Assembly (NCBI RefSeq): GCF_014655955.1
Contig: NZ_BNBO01000009.1
Span: 1 to 64,000, forward strand
DNA length: 64,000 nucleotides
Source of the DNA: Kitasatospora indigofera
GTDB lineage: Bacteria > Actinomycetota > Actinomycetes > Streptomycetales > Streptomycetaceae
Direction: 5' to 3'
The first letter of the stretch is position 1; each line of letters starts with the position of its first letter. The notes beneath the pieces were generated by a model. That model saw only the letters and a program-made list of their open reading frames with translations. It did no database searches and had not been told where the DNA came from. Shown piece by piece: positions 32,286 through 40,270 of the stretch. Made by a program: the position numbers and the translations under genes.

Positions 32286-33698
32286 TCAGGCCGAGCGGTC
32301 GGCGGCCAGGGCGGCGGCCAGTGCCGGGATCCCGAGCTGCTGCTCGTCCTGCGGTGTGGCCTGGTAGAGCTTGTTGGTCAGCTGGTGCGGGTCGTTGACG
32401 AGATCGTAGTACTCGCGGAACAGCACCGATCCGGTGCCGGCGGGCTTGCCGGCCGCGTCGGTGTGGATCTGGTAGTACTCCGTGTACTGCTCGGTGCCGC
32501 TCACGTAGGAGGACCAGGTGTGCGGGCCGCCCGCCGCCGTGCCGTGCTTCCACCACTCGACGAGCAGGTGGTCACGGCTGTAGCCGGTCAGCAGGGAGTG
32601 GCCGTCCTGCGGGGTGTCGGGCGTGATGCCGGCCGCGTCCAGGATGGTCGGGGCGATGTCGATGTTGGCCACGATCCGGTTGTCGACGGTGCCGGAGCCG
32701 AGTCCGCCGGCCGGCCAGGAGACGTAGAACGGCACCTCGATGGAGGGCCGGTAGGGCACCGACTTCTTCAGCCAGCCGTGGTCGGCCCAGGTGTAGCCGT
32801 TGTCGCCGAGGTAGAAGACCAGGGTGTTCTCCAGCTGGCCGAGCGCGGCGAGCTTGTCGTGGAAGGCCTGCACGGCGTCGTCGACCGAGAGCAAGGTGCG
32901 GAGCTGGCGCCGGCGCAGTGCCTGCGCGTCCGCCAGTGTGCCGGTGGCGTTCTGGATGAAGTCCGGCTTGTCGCTGCGGTCCGGCTCGGTGACGCCGGGC
33001 CGGCCGTTCCAGGCCGGGACGGGCGTGTCGGCGTACTTCGCCTCGGGGGTGTTGGGCTCGTGCGAGGCCTTGGGCGCGACGAACGCGAACCACGGCCGCG
33101 GGTCGGTGGCGGCCTTGTCGAGGAAGGCGAGCGTACGGTTCTTGATCACCGTGGTGCTGTAGCCGGGGATGGCGTGCACGGTGCCGTTGTCGTTCCACGT
33201 CCCGTCGTTGTAGACGACCGGGCTCTCCAGCAGCCACTCCTCGAAGTGCGGCGGGTTGTCGGCGGCGTGCCACGCGTTCAGGTACTTGCCGAACAGCCCG
33301 GTGCGGTAGCCGGCCTGCTTCAGGTAGCGCTGCACGGTGGTGTGCTGGTCGAGGTTGTACGGCGAGGAGTTGTCGAGGACGCCGTGGTTGTGGGCCTGGC
33401 GGCCGGAGAAGATCGACGAGCGGGACGGCGCGCAGAGCGGGGTGGCGACGTGGCCGGCGGTGAAGCGGACGCCCTGGTCGGCGAGCCAGGCGACGGTCTT
33501 GGGGGTGGCCCATTCGGTCTGCTTGGGCTGGTCGTCGGTGAGGATGACCAGGATGTTGGGGCGCGCGGCGGAAGCGGCGGGGGTGGCCGCCGCCGGGGCG
33601 GCGGCGGCCAGGGCGCCCAGGGAGGGTGCGGCGGCGACGGCGGCTGCTCCGGCGAGGAATCCCCGCCGTCCGACGAGGTTCCGGTCGTTCCGGCTCAT
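32286..33698 (-). CDS. Exported type I sulfatase
   Basis: This 470-residue sulfatase has a twin-arginine signal (VGRRGFLAGAAAVAAAPSL) and the metal-binding N-terminal motif NILVILTDDQ. The activation motif LCAPSRS contains the Cys (near residue 89) to be converted to formylglycine, and FYLGDNGYTWADHGWLKKS lies in the middle. Length and motifs fit arylsulfatase or glycan sulfatases. The Tat signal fits FGE acting on folded protein in the cytosol. The ATG at 33698 has an AGGGA site. A promoter and a palindrome lie upstream. Its position beside two glucanases suggests action on a sulfated polysaccharide, but the substrate is not readable. Confidence 0.88.
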   Translation of the reverse strand: MSRNDRNLVGRRGFLAGAAAVAAAPSLGALAAAAPAAATPAASAARPNILVILTDDQPKQTEWATPKTVAWLADQGVRFTAGHVATPLCAPSRSSIFSGRQAHNHGVLDNSSPYNLDQHTTVQRYLKQAGYRTGLFGKYLNAWHAADNPPHFEEWLLESPVVYNDGTWNDNGTVHAIPGYSTTVIKNRTLAFLDKAATDPRPWFAFVAPKASHEPNTPEAKYADTPVPAWNGRPGVTEPDRSDKPDFIQNATGTLADAQALRRRQLRTLLSVDDAVQAFHDKLAALGQLENTLVFYLGDNGYTWADHGWLKKSVPYRPSIEVPFYVSWPAGGLGSGTVDNRIVANIDIAPTILDAAGITPDTPQDGHSLLTGYSRDHLLVEWWKHGTAAGGPHTWSSYVSGTEQYTEYYQIHTDAAGKPAGTGSVLFREYYDLVNDPHQLTNKLYQATPQDEQQLGIPALAAALAADRSA

Positions 33699-33914
33699 CA
33701 GGCTGTCCCTTTCGTGGACGGGTGGGCGGCCGTCCGCTCCCGCCGGGCACGGCCGGGCCCGCCCGGTGGCGTGCTGCCCCGGGCCGGTCGGTCGTGCCGG
33801 TGCGTGACGGTGCGGCCGCCGGTGGGCGGGTGGGACGGTGGGCGAGGGGACGGTGACCGGGTACGGCCCGGCCCACGCCGGGCCGGGGAGCGGTCTCCGG
33901 TGACCCCGGGAGCG

Positions 33915-33944
33915 ACCGTAGGGTCCGCCGGAAGCCGCCCGCAA
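33915..33944 (-). promoter_or_regulatory. Predicted promoter of the sulfatase gene
   Basis: Reading the minus strand, TTGCGG (33939-33944) and TACGGT (33915-33920) are spaced by 18 bp, fitting a -35/-10 pair. The leader would be about 210 nt. Confidence 0.35.
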
Positions 33945-33963
33945 TGCGGTCCGGACGTTCAAC

Positions 33964-33978
33964 ATGTGCATTTCACAT
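33964..33978. promoter_or_regulatory. Inverted repeat upstream of the sulfatase promoter
   Basis: ATGTG-N5-CACAT is a perfect interrupted palindrome in a locally AT-rich patch, 20 bp upstream of the predicted -35. It is a candidate activator or repressor site. The remainder of the gap from 33699 to 34288 shows no gene. Confidence 0.4.
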
Positions 33979-34288
33979 CGCTGTTGCAGGGCGTCATGCC
34001 GCGTCCGCCGACGTACCGTCAGCGGACGCGGAACTCCGCCCGCCGGTGCCCCCGGTGCCGGCCGGGCAGGCCGGACCGGGCGTCCGGGCCGGTGCCGACC
34101 TGCCCCCGCCGCCGCCGGCGGGGGCAGGTCCGGACGCGGGCCGGCCCGGCGGAAGCGGAACCGGCCCCGTGCACGCGGAACCGGTCCGGTCACGACCGGC
34201 GCCGGGCCGCCACCGCTCGGCTAGGGTCGGTGGGTCCGGCGTCCGCCGGCGGGTGCGGCGCGGACACACACCTGGACGGAGCCATGCC

Positions 34289-35017
34289 ATGCCCCTGCCC
34301 GTCGCGGCGCTCTCCTTCGACGGGGACGACACCCTCTGGGACTTCGGATCCGGCTTCGCGCCGGCGATCGAGCACGCCGCCCGGCTGCTGTCCGAGGCCT
34401 GCGGCGGCCGCGCCGTCACCGTCGGTCAGCTGCACGAGGTCCGCGAGGAGGTCGCGCGGCGGATGCCCGGGGCCGGTTTCGGCGCGATCCGCCGGGCCGC
34501 CCTCGCGGAGTCCGCCCGGCGGCTCGGCTGCGAGCGCCCCGGTCTCGCCGAGGAGGTGTACCGGTCCTTCGTCGCCGTGCGGGCCGAGCGCACCCTGCTC
34601 CACCCGGAGGCCGGGGAGGTGCTGCGCCGGCTGGCCGCCGTGCTGCCGCTCGCGCTCACCACCAACGGCACCACCGACCTCGGCCCGCTGGGCCTGGACG
34701 GCGTCTTCACCGTGGTCGTCAGGGCGGCCGAGTGCGGCGTCCACAAGCCGGACCCCGGCATCTACCGGGTGACCGCCGAGCGGCTGGGCGTCCCGCCCGG
34801 GCAGGTCCTGCACGTCGGCGACCATCCGGTGGAGGACGTGGCGGCCGCCCGGGCGGCCGGCATGGCGGCCGTCCTGCTGGACCGGAGCGGCCGCACCCCC
34901 GGCGCGCTCCGCTCGCTGGACGGGCTGCCGGCCCTGCTCACCGGTCCCGGCCCCGGCTCGGAGCTTAGGGCGGGTCAGGCGGGTCAGGCGGGTCCGGCCG
35001 GACCGACGGCCAGGTAA
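34289..35017 (+). CDS. HAD-superfamily hydrolase
   Basis: This 242-residue phosphatase of the haloacid-dehalogenase superfamily carries motif I DGDDTLWDFG (nucleophile Asp near residue 12), motif II TTNGT, the motif III lysine in VHKPDPGIY and motif IV HVGDHPVEDV. A helical cap lies between motifs I and II. It should dephosphorylate a small metabolite; relatives include pyrimidine-nucleotidase-like YjjG proteins. The ATG at 34289 was preferred because it puts motif I at the N-terminus. GGACGGAG lies about ten bases upstream. Confidence 0.85.
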   Translation: MPLPVAALSFDGDDTLWDFGSGFAPAIEHAARLLSEACGGRAVTVGQLHEVREEVARRMPGAGFGAIRRAALAESARRLGCERPGLAEEVYRSFVAVRAERTLLHPEAGEVLRRLAAVLPLALTTNGTTDLGPLGLDGVFTVVVRAAECGVHKPDPGIYRVTAERLGVPPGQVLHVGDHPVEDVAAARAAGMAAVLLDRSGRTPGALRSLDGLPALLTGPGPGSELRAGQAGQAGPAGPTAR

Positions 35018-35152
35018 CCCAGGGGCCGGAGGCGAGGCCCGGGGGTGGTGGCGCGCCCCGGCGCGCGCGTGCGCTGCCGCTCCTGGCCGGGGCCCGCCCG
35101 GGGCCCGGCCCCGGGCTCCGGTCCGCCGGCGCCCGACCGGCAGAATGAGCCG

Positions 35153-35455
35153 ATGGACGGCGAACCCCTGCAGATTCCGCTCGGTCAGCTTCGGCACGCC
35201 TTCGAGCTGGCGCTGCGACACGTCGAAGCGTCAGCCGGCGGCGCGGTGGCGCTCGAACACGACTACTTCTGGTCCGTTCCCGCGGACGCGCTCCACGACG
35301 TCACCACCGAACCCGGAACGCTGACGATCGGGCAGCTCTCCGAGTCCTGGCAGCACCTTCAGGACCTCACCGCCGACCCGGACCGGGCCGTGGCCCACCA
35401 ACTCGTCTGGCTCGCCGACATCCTCCGGGCGATCGGGCGGCAGACCGCTTGCTGA
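35153..35455 (+). CDS. Small conserved-looking hypothetical protein
   Basis: This 100-residue acidic protein (MDGEPLQIPLGQLRHAFEL at the start, SESWQHLQDLTADPDRAVAH later) is mostly helical with several Trp/His residues and no export signal. I do not recognise the family. Codon bias is strong and the ATG at 35153 gives a compact protein. It is convergent with the SsgA-like gene, and a palindromic GCCCCGCGCGGGGC right after its stop may terminate it. Confidence 0.6.
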   Translation: MDGEPLQIPLGQLRHAFELALRHVEASAGGAVALEHDYFWSVPADALHDVTTEPGTLTIGQLSESWQHLQDLTADPDRAVAHQLVWLADILRAIGRQTAC

Positions 35456-35457
35456 GC

Positions 35458-35471
35458 GCCCCGCGCGGGGC
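35458..35471. terminator. Short palindrome between convergent genes
   Basis: GCCCCGCGCGGGGC is fully self-complementary and falls three bases after the stop of the small hypothetical. It may act as a weak bidirectional terminator. Confidence 0.35.
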
Positions 35472-35503
35472 CTGACGTGGAACGACGAAGGCGCACCGGA
35501 GGA

Positions 35504-36112
35504 CTAGGAACGGTTCGCGTGGCGCAGCAGTGCCTCGACGGTCTCCGGCCAGTCGATCCGCAGGTGCTCCTCGCCGGCCGGCAGCGACTCCTCGGCCTCG
35601 GCCAGGAAGGCGGCCAGTCCGGCGGTGTCGGTGTGCACGAGGGCGACGCCGCCGTCCCCGTAGAACTCCAGCCGGGTCAGGCCCGCGCCGGCCGGGCGCA
35701 GCCGCAGGTCGCCCAGGCCGGCGGGCTCGTGCACGCCCTCGGCGAGCAGTTCCCGGGCGACGGTCCAGACGATGCCGTCCTCGGCCCGGCCGCCGTCCTC
35801 GACCTCCAGGCCGTCCGCCAGCACGGCGGGCGCCGGAAAGCTCAGCGAGACCTCGTAGGGCGCCCCGGGGTCGTACCGGAGCACCATCCGCAGGGTCCGG
35901 GGGACGGGGCCGGCCAGGTGCGCCGGGAGCGACCGCTCGACCGGGGCACCCCGCCGGGGGTGGCCGGCGGCGGGTCCGGTGCCGGGGCCGGCGGCCGCGG
36001 GGGTGGCCGGGCCCGGTACCGGTGTCGCGCCCGGCCCGGTGGAACGGCCGGTGAACGCGGTGCCGGCCGGGTCGGCGGGCGGTTCGGCGGGCGGGTTCGT
36101 GTGGGGGTTCAT
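35504..36112 (-). CDS. SsgA-like sporulation/cell-division regulator (SALP family)
   Basis: This 202-residue protein has a disordered N-terminal extension (about 65 residues, Pro/Gly/Ala/Thr-rich) and then the SsgA/SsgB-like domain: LRYDPGAPYEVSLSFPAP, WTVARELLAEGVHEPAGLGD and EFYGDGGVALVHTDTAGLAAF. SALPs are found only in morphologically complex actinomycetes and steer septum placement, peptidoglycan remodelling and spore maturation. Typical members are 130-150 residues, so the N-terminal extension is unusual. The ATG at 36112 has GGAGG about eleven bases upstream. It is not linked to other division genes here. Confidence 0.8.
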   Translation of the reverse strand: MNPHTNPPAEPPADPAGTAFTGRSTGPGATPVPGPATPAAAGPGTGPAAGHPRRGAPVERSLPAHLAGPVPRTLRMVLRYDPGAPYEVSLSFPAPAVLADGLEVEDGGRAEDGIVWTVARELLAEGVHEPAGLGDLRLRPAGAGLTRLEFYGDGGVALVHTDTAGLAAFLAEAEESLPAGEEHLRIDWPETVEALLRHANRS

Positions 36113-36281
36113 ATGCGCGGCAGCCTCCGGCGGAGTCGTCAGGTGTCCATCGCCTGCCCCTCTTCGCGCCCAGCACTCCTTCGCCGACGGAGAAACTGCC
36201 GGCGGGTCAGGAATTGCCGCCGGGACGGCCGCCGGCCCCGCGGCCCGGGCGGGGCGGCGGGGCCGGGCGGCAGGGGTCCGG

Positions 36282-36542
36282 TCAGCTTCGGCGACGGCCC
36301 CAGGCCGGGCTGATGACGGTGATCAGCGCGGCGGCCACGCCGATCTGGAGCAGATGCCGGATCCAGTCGATCCCGCCGGTGTCGCGCACCCCCAGGCCAC
36401 TGGCGAGGGCGTTCCCGGCCACGGCGCCGATCACGCCGAGCAGGATGGTCAGCCAGATCGGAATCGGTTGCCGGCCCGGCAGCAGCAGCCTCGCGAGCAG
36501 GCCGATGATCAGACCGGCGATGATCGCCCACAGAAACGACAT
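36282..36542 (-). CDS. GlsB/YeaQ/YmgE-family stress membrane protein
   Basis: This 86-residue protein has three hydrophobic segments (FLWAIIAGLIIGLLARLLL, IPIWLTILLGVIGAVAGNAL and LLQIGVAAALITVI) separated by a PGRQPIP turn. This is the transglycosylase-associated/GlsB family pattern. These small inner-membrane proteins are commonly induced by envelope or acid stress. It is monocistronic, 170 bp downstream of the SsgA-like gene start on the same strand. Confidence 0.85.
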   Translation of the reverse strand: MSFLWAIIAGLIIGLLARLLLPGRQPIPIWLTILLGVIGAVAGNALASGLGVRDTGGIDWIRHLLQIGVAAALITVISPAWGRRRS

Positions 36543-36892
36543 GAGGTCTCCCTCGTCTCGGAGCTCCCCGGAGCGTCCAGGGCCACGGCACCCGTCTGCC
36601 CCGGCCGGGCCGCCTCATGTCATCGATCTGCCGCCCGGTGCGGCCCGGCCCCGGAGGCCCCCGGGGGGAGGCGCGCCGGCCGGCCGCGCACCCGGCCGGC
36701 CGGCGGTCCCCGCGGCCGGTCCACCCGGCTGGACGAGCCGGGTTCGGCCGTTCGGCCGACACTGGACGGGCGGCGCACGCGCGTTCGGGCTGCGCCGCCT
36801 CCTGCGCCGGACGGAGGAACCATGGCCAACCGGGATCGCCGAGCGCCGGGACCTGCCCACCGCGAGCCGCGGGCGGCAGCGGGCCGGCCGGC
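36543..36892. other. Divergent intergenic region
   Basis: About 350 bp lies between the GlsB-like gene and the MFS gene. The MFS frame stays open upstream to 36617, but the residues it would add are Arg/Pro-rich and look non-coding. No clear operator was seen. Confidence 0.4.
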
Positions 36893-38452
36893 ATGAGCGC
36901 CGGGCTCCACGGCGGGGCCGGTCAGGCCGGCCGGGCCGGGGGACGGGACCACCGCTGGCAGGCTCTGGCGGTCTGCCTGGTCGCGGGGTTCATGACGCTG
37001 CTCGACGTCAGCATCGTCAACGTCGCGCTGCCCTCGGTCCGGGCCGGGCTCGGCCTGTCGGAGAGCGGCCTGCAATGGGTGCTCTCGGGGTACGCGCTGA
37101 CCTTCGGCCTCGCCCTCGTCCCGGCGGGCCGGCTCGGCGACGCGCGCAGCCGGCGGGCCGTCTTCATCAGCGGCCTGGCACTCTTCACCCTCACCAGCGC
37201 GCTGGCCGGCGCCGCCCAGAACGAGGGCTGGCTGATCGCGGCCCGGCTCGTCCAGGGCGTCGCCGGCGGCATCCTCGTCCCCCAGGTCTCCGGATTCATC
37301 CAGGAGCTGTTCCAGGGCGCCGAGCGGGGCCGGGCCTTCGGTCTGCTGGGTGCCACCATCGGCGTCTCCACCGCCGTCGGCCCGCTGCTCGGCGGGCTGC
37401 TGATCCAGGTCTTCGGCACGGCGGACGGCTGGCGCTGGGTGTTCTACGTCAACCTGCCGATCGGGCTGGTGGCGCTGCCGCTGGCCTACCGGCTGCTCCC
37501 GCCGCCGTCGGCCCGCCCGGCCCGGGCCGGCAGGGCCACGGGCCGCGACTTCGACCCGGTGGGCGTCCTGCTGCTGGGCGCGGGGACGGTCCTGCTCCTG
37601 CTGCCCCTGGTCGAGCAGCAGCAGTGGCCGGGCCCGGCCAAGTGGCTGCTGCTGCCGGTGGCCCTCCTGCTGCTGGCCGGCTTCGCCGGCTGGGAGCGCC
37701 GGTACGGGCGCCGGCACGAGCCGCTGGTCAGCATGAACCTCTTCCGGGCGCGGTCGTACGCCCTGGGCACGGTGCTGTCGCTGGCGTACTTCGCCGGGTT
37801 CACGGCGATCTTCTTCATCTTCACGCTGTACCTGCAGAACGGGCTGGGCTACAGCGCGCTGGCGGCGGGGCTGTCGATCACGCCGTTCGCCCTCGGCTCC
37901 GGTGCCGGGGCCGCCGTCGGGGGCCGGGTGGTGCACCGCTTCGGCCGGCCGCTGGTGACGGCCGGCCTGCTCCTGGTGGCGGTCGGGCTGGCGGTGTCCG
38001 GCGGGGTGGTGCACCTGTGGTCGGGCCCGCAGGTCGGCTGGCTGACCGCGCCGCCGCTGCTGCTGGCCGGGATCGGCAGCGGGCTGGTGATCTCGCCCAA
38101 CCAGGTGCTCACCCTGGCCGAGGTGCCGGTGGCCCGGGCCGGCAGCGCGGGCGGCGTGCTGCAGACCGCCCAGCGGATCGGGTCCGCCGCCGGCATCGCC
38201 GCCGTCGGCGCGGTCTTCTTCACCCGGCTCGACGGCCACCCGCAGGACTGGGCCGGCGCCTTCCAGCTGGGGCTGGTCGTCGCGATCGGCTTCGTTCTGC
38301 TGGCCCTGGCCACCGCGCTCGCGGACGTGCTGGCGGGCGGCACGGGCCGGCCCGCCCCGGCCCGCCCGCCGGGGCCGGGCCCGCGGCTGCCCGGACCGCA
38401 GGCGCCCCAGCACGGGCCGCCGGGACCGCAGGCACCCGCCCCGAAACCGTGA
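36893..38452 (+). CDS. MFS drug-efflux transporter, EmrB/QacA (DHA2) type
   Basis: This 519-residue protein has about 14 membrane helices. It carries the DHA2 family features LLDVSIVNVALPSVRAGLG in helix 1 (D-x-x-I/V-V-N-V-A-L-P), GRLGDARSRR (motif A) and GPLLGGLLIQVFG (motif C-like). It is a proton-driven exporter of hydrophobic compounds or antibiotics. The C-terminal 40 residues are Pro/Gly-rich and cytosolic. The ATG at 36893 lacks a strong ribosome binding site but puts helix 1 at the expected distance. No regulator gene is adjacent. Confidence 0.85.
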   Translation: MSAGLHGGAGQAGRAGGRDHRWQALAVCLVAGFMTLLDVSIVNVALPSVRAGLGLSESGLQWVLSGYALTFGLALVPAGRLGDARSRRAVFISGLALFTLTSALAGAAQNEGWLIAARLVQGVAGGILVPQVSGFIQELFQGAERGRAFGLLGATIGVSTAVGPLLGGLLIQVFGTADGWRWVFYVNLPIGLVALPLAYRLLPPPSARPARAGRATGRDFDPVGVLLLGAGTVLLLLPLVEQQQWPGPAKWLLLPVALLLLAGFAGWERRYGRRHEPLVSMNLFRARSYALGTVLSLAYFAGFTAIFFIFTLYLQNGLGYSALAAGLSITPFALGSGAGAAVGGRVVHRFGRPLVTAGLLLVAVGLAVSGGVVHLWSGPQVGWLTAPPLLLAGIGSGLVISPNQVLTLAEVPVARAGSAGGVLQTAQRIGSAAGIAAVGAVFFTRLDGHPQDWAGAFQLGLVVAIGFVLLALATALADVLAGGTGRPAPARPPGPGPRLPGPQAPQHGPPGPQAPAPKP

Positions 38453-38661
38453 ACGGGTCGCCGCGGAAGCGGGCCGCGCGGGGCGGCCATGCCCCGGCCG
38501 AATCCGGGTAGGCGCGCCCTCGGCGGGCGGCCGGCCGGGCGGCCGGCCCGGCCGGACGCCCGCTGCCACCGGCACCCCGGCCGGGCCGCCCGCGTGCCGT
38601 CCCCGGACCCCAGCCACCGCGCACGATCACCGGAACCGACCTGACTGCGGAGGAGCCGCCG

Positions 38662-38901
38662 ATGACCCGCCCGCCCGACCCCGTGCCCCCCAACCCCACG
38701 CCCGCCCCCGGCCCCGGCGGGCCCGGGCCCGGGCCGCTCCCCGGCCCGCTGCCGGTGCCCGGCGGTCCCGATCCGGTGCCCCCCGCACCGCCCGCGCCGG
38801 GCCCGGGGCCGTGGCCGGACGGGCCTGGTCCCGCCCCGGAGCCCGCCCCCGGTCCCTTCCCGGTGCCCGGGCCGGGCCCCGCCCCGGAGCCGGTGACGTG
38901 A
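38662..38901 (+). CDS. Pro/Gly-rich microprotein
   Basis: This 79-residue protein is about half proline with most of the rest Gly, Ala, Asp and Val (PxPxP and GPGP repeats). It is preceded by a strong GCGGAGGAG site eight bases before the ATG, which supports real translation. It has no signal peptide or hydrophobic segment, so it would be a disordered cytosolic peptide unless processed. The last units of the gene run into a 13-bp tandem repeat array that covers the stop codon. No homologue is recognised. Confidence 0.5.
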   Translation: MTRPPDPVPPNPTPAPGPGGPGPGPLPGPLPVPGGPDPVPPAPPAPGPGPWPDGPGPAPEPAPGPFPVPGPGPAPEPVT

Positions 38902-38954
38902 ACCGGTGACGTCAACCGCTGACATGGGCCGGTGACGAAAACCCGTGACATGAG
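38890..38954. repeat. Five 13-bp tandem repeats (iteron-like)
   Basis: Five head-to-tail 13-bp units begin at 38890, 38903, 38916, 38929 and 38942. The consensus is CCGGTGACRTNNN; the TGAC core is invariant. The array starts within the last codons of the Pro-rich gene and ends 47 bp before the GCS2 ATG. It may be an operator array for the ligase or a binding platform. It is too short to be a CRISPR. Confidence 0.75.
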
Positions 38955-39001
38955 GGCGGGCGGGCCGGATTGACCGGGGCCCGGCGGGGTAGCCGGGCGC
39001 C

Positions 39002-40084
39002 ATGCTGACCTTCGGAATCGAGGAAGAGTACCTGCTCATCGACGAGGTGAGCGGTGTACCGGTGCCCCGGGCGGCCGAGGTCCTGGCCGCCGCGGACCTG
39101 CTGCCGGCCCTCGGGCCGGAGGAGGCCCAGCACGAGCTGCTGCAGGTGCAGGTCGAGGTGGCGACGCCCGTCTGCGAGGACCTCGCGGAGGCCGCGGAGC
39201 ACCTGGTGCGCCTGCGCGAGGCGGTCGGCACCGCGGCGCAGAAGGCGGGCTGCCGGATCGGCCCGGTCGGCGCGGCGCCGTTCCAGGGGCTCACCCCCGT
39301 CCCGGTCACCGACCGCGCCCGGTACCTGTCCGCGCGGGCCGACGCCCCGCAGCTGGTGGACGACCTCATGCTCAACGGCATGCACGTGCACGTCGGCGTC
39401 CCCGGCCGGGAGAGCGGGGTCGCCGTCCTCAACCGGATCCGGCCCTGGCTCCCGGTCCTGGTCGCGATGGCGGCGAACTCCCCCTTCTGGCAGGGGAAGG
39501 AGACCGGCTTCGCGAGTTGGCGGACGATCCACTTCGACCGCTGGCCGGCCAGCGGCCAGCCCCCGGCGTTCCGCGACGCGGCCGACTACGAACGGCGGGT
39601 GCAGGCCTTGCAGGACACCGGACTGATCCGGGACCGCGGCGCCCTGTACTGGCACGCGCGGCTGTCCGAGCGGTTCCCCACCATCGAGGTCCGCGCCGCC
39701 GACGTCCAGCTGCTGCCGCAGGACGCCGAACTGTTCGCCGCCCTGGTCCGGGCCCTGGTGGCGGCGGCCCTGGCGGAGGAGCGCGCCGGTGTGCCGCCGC
39801 TGCGGCCTGAGGAGGAGATGCTGCGGGCCGCCACCTGGCAGGCCGCCCACAACGGGCTCGACAGCCGGCTGGCCTCGCCCGGTCTCCCGTTCGCCCGCCC
39901 GGCGGCCGCCGTCGTCGAGGAGCTGATGGCGTACGCGGCGCCCGGGCTCGCCGAGACGGGGGACACCGGACGGGCCGAGGCCCTGCTGGGCGACTTCCTG
40001 GCGGCCGGGACGGGCGCGCAGCGCCAGCGCCGGGCCTGGCGCGAGGGCGGCCGCGCCGGGCTGCTGGACCTCATCGTCCGGTAG
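39002..40084 (+). CDS. YbdK-type carboxylate-amine ligase (GCS2 family)
   Basis: This 360-residue protein matches the glutamate-cysteine-ligase-2 family: it opens with LTFGIEEEYLLID and contains LLQVQVEVATPVCED, LMLNGMHVHVGV and IEVRAADVQLLPQDAELFAAL. Family members have weak gamma-glutamylcysteine ligase activity or unknown ATP-dependent carboxylate-amine ligation. Actinomycetes use mycothiol, so a true glutathione role is unlikely; several copies per genome are common. The ATG at 39002 has no clear ribosome binding site. Upstream lies the 13-bp repeat array, and downstream a 7-bp repeat tract. Confidence 0.85.
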   Translation: MLTFGIEEEYLLIDEVSGVPVPRAAEVLAAADLLPALGPEEAQHELLQVQVEVATPVCEDLAEAAEHLVRLREAVGTAAQKAGCRIGPVGAAPFQGLTPVPVTDRARYLSARADAPQLVDDLMLNGMHVHVGVPGRESGVAVLNRIRPWLPVLVAMAANSPFWQGKETGFASWRTIHFDRWPASGQPPAFRDAADYERRVQALQDTGLIRDRGALYWHARLSERFPTIEVRAADVQLLPQDAELFAALVRALVAAALAEERAGVPPLRPEEEMLRAATWQAAHNGLDSRLASPGLPFARPAAAVVEELMAYAAPGLAETGDTGRAEALLGDFLAAGTGAQRQRRAWREGGRAGLLDLIVR

Positions 40085-40092
40085 CCCGGCGC

Positions 40093-40169
40093 TCCGCCGT
40101 CCGCCGGCCGCCGTCCGCCGTCCGCCGGCCGCCGTCCGCCGTCCGCCGTCCGCCGTCCGCCGTCCGCCG
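40093..40169. repeat. 7-bp tandem repeat tract
   Basis: Eleven consecutive units of KCCGCCG (T or G first) fill 77 bp between the convergent ligase and Adh genes. It is a simple-sequence tract prone to copy-number change. No function is evident. Confidence 0.75.
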
Positions 40170-40270
40170 GCCCGGCGGTCCGTCCGGCCCGGTGCCTGCC
40201 CGCCCCGCTGCTCGTCCGGTGCCTGCTCGTCCGGTGCCGGCCCGCCGGGGGCCGCCCGGCCGCGGCCGGG

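Noticed and set aside
31731..34772. A 1013-codon plus-strand frame over FGE, sulfatase and HAD genes
   Set aside because: It has no protein-like motifs; the real genes on both strands show intact catalytic signatures.
38890..38954. CRISPR array
   Set aside because: The repeats are 13 bp head-to-tail with no spacers, and no cas genes are present.
40093..40169. CRISPR or attachment-site repeat
   Set aside because: It is a simple 7-bp slippage tract without spacers or an integrase gene.
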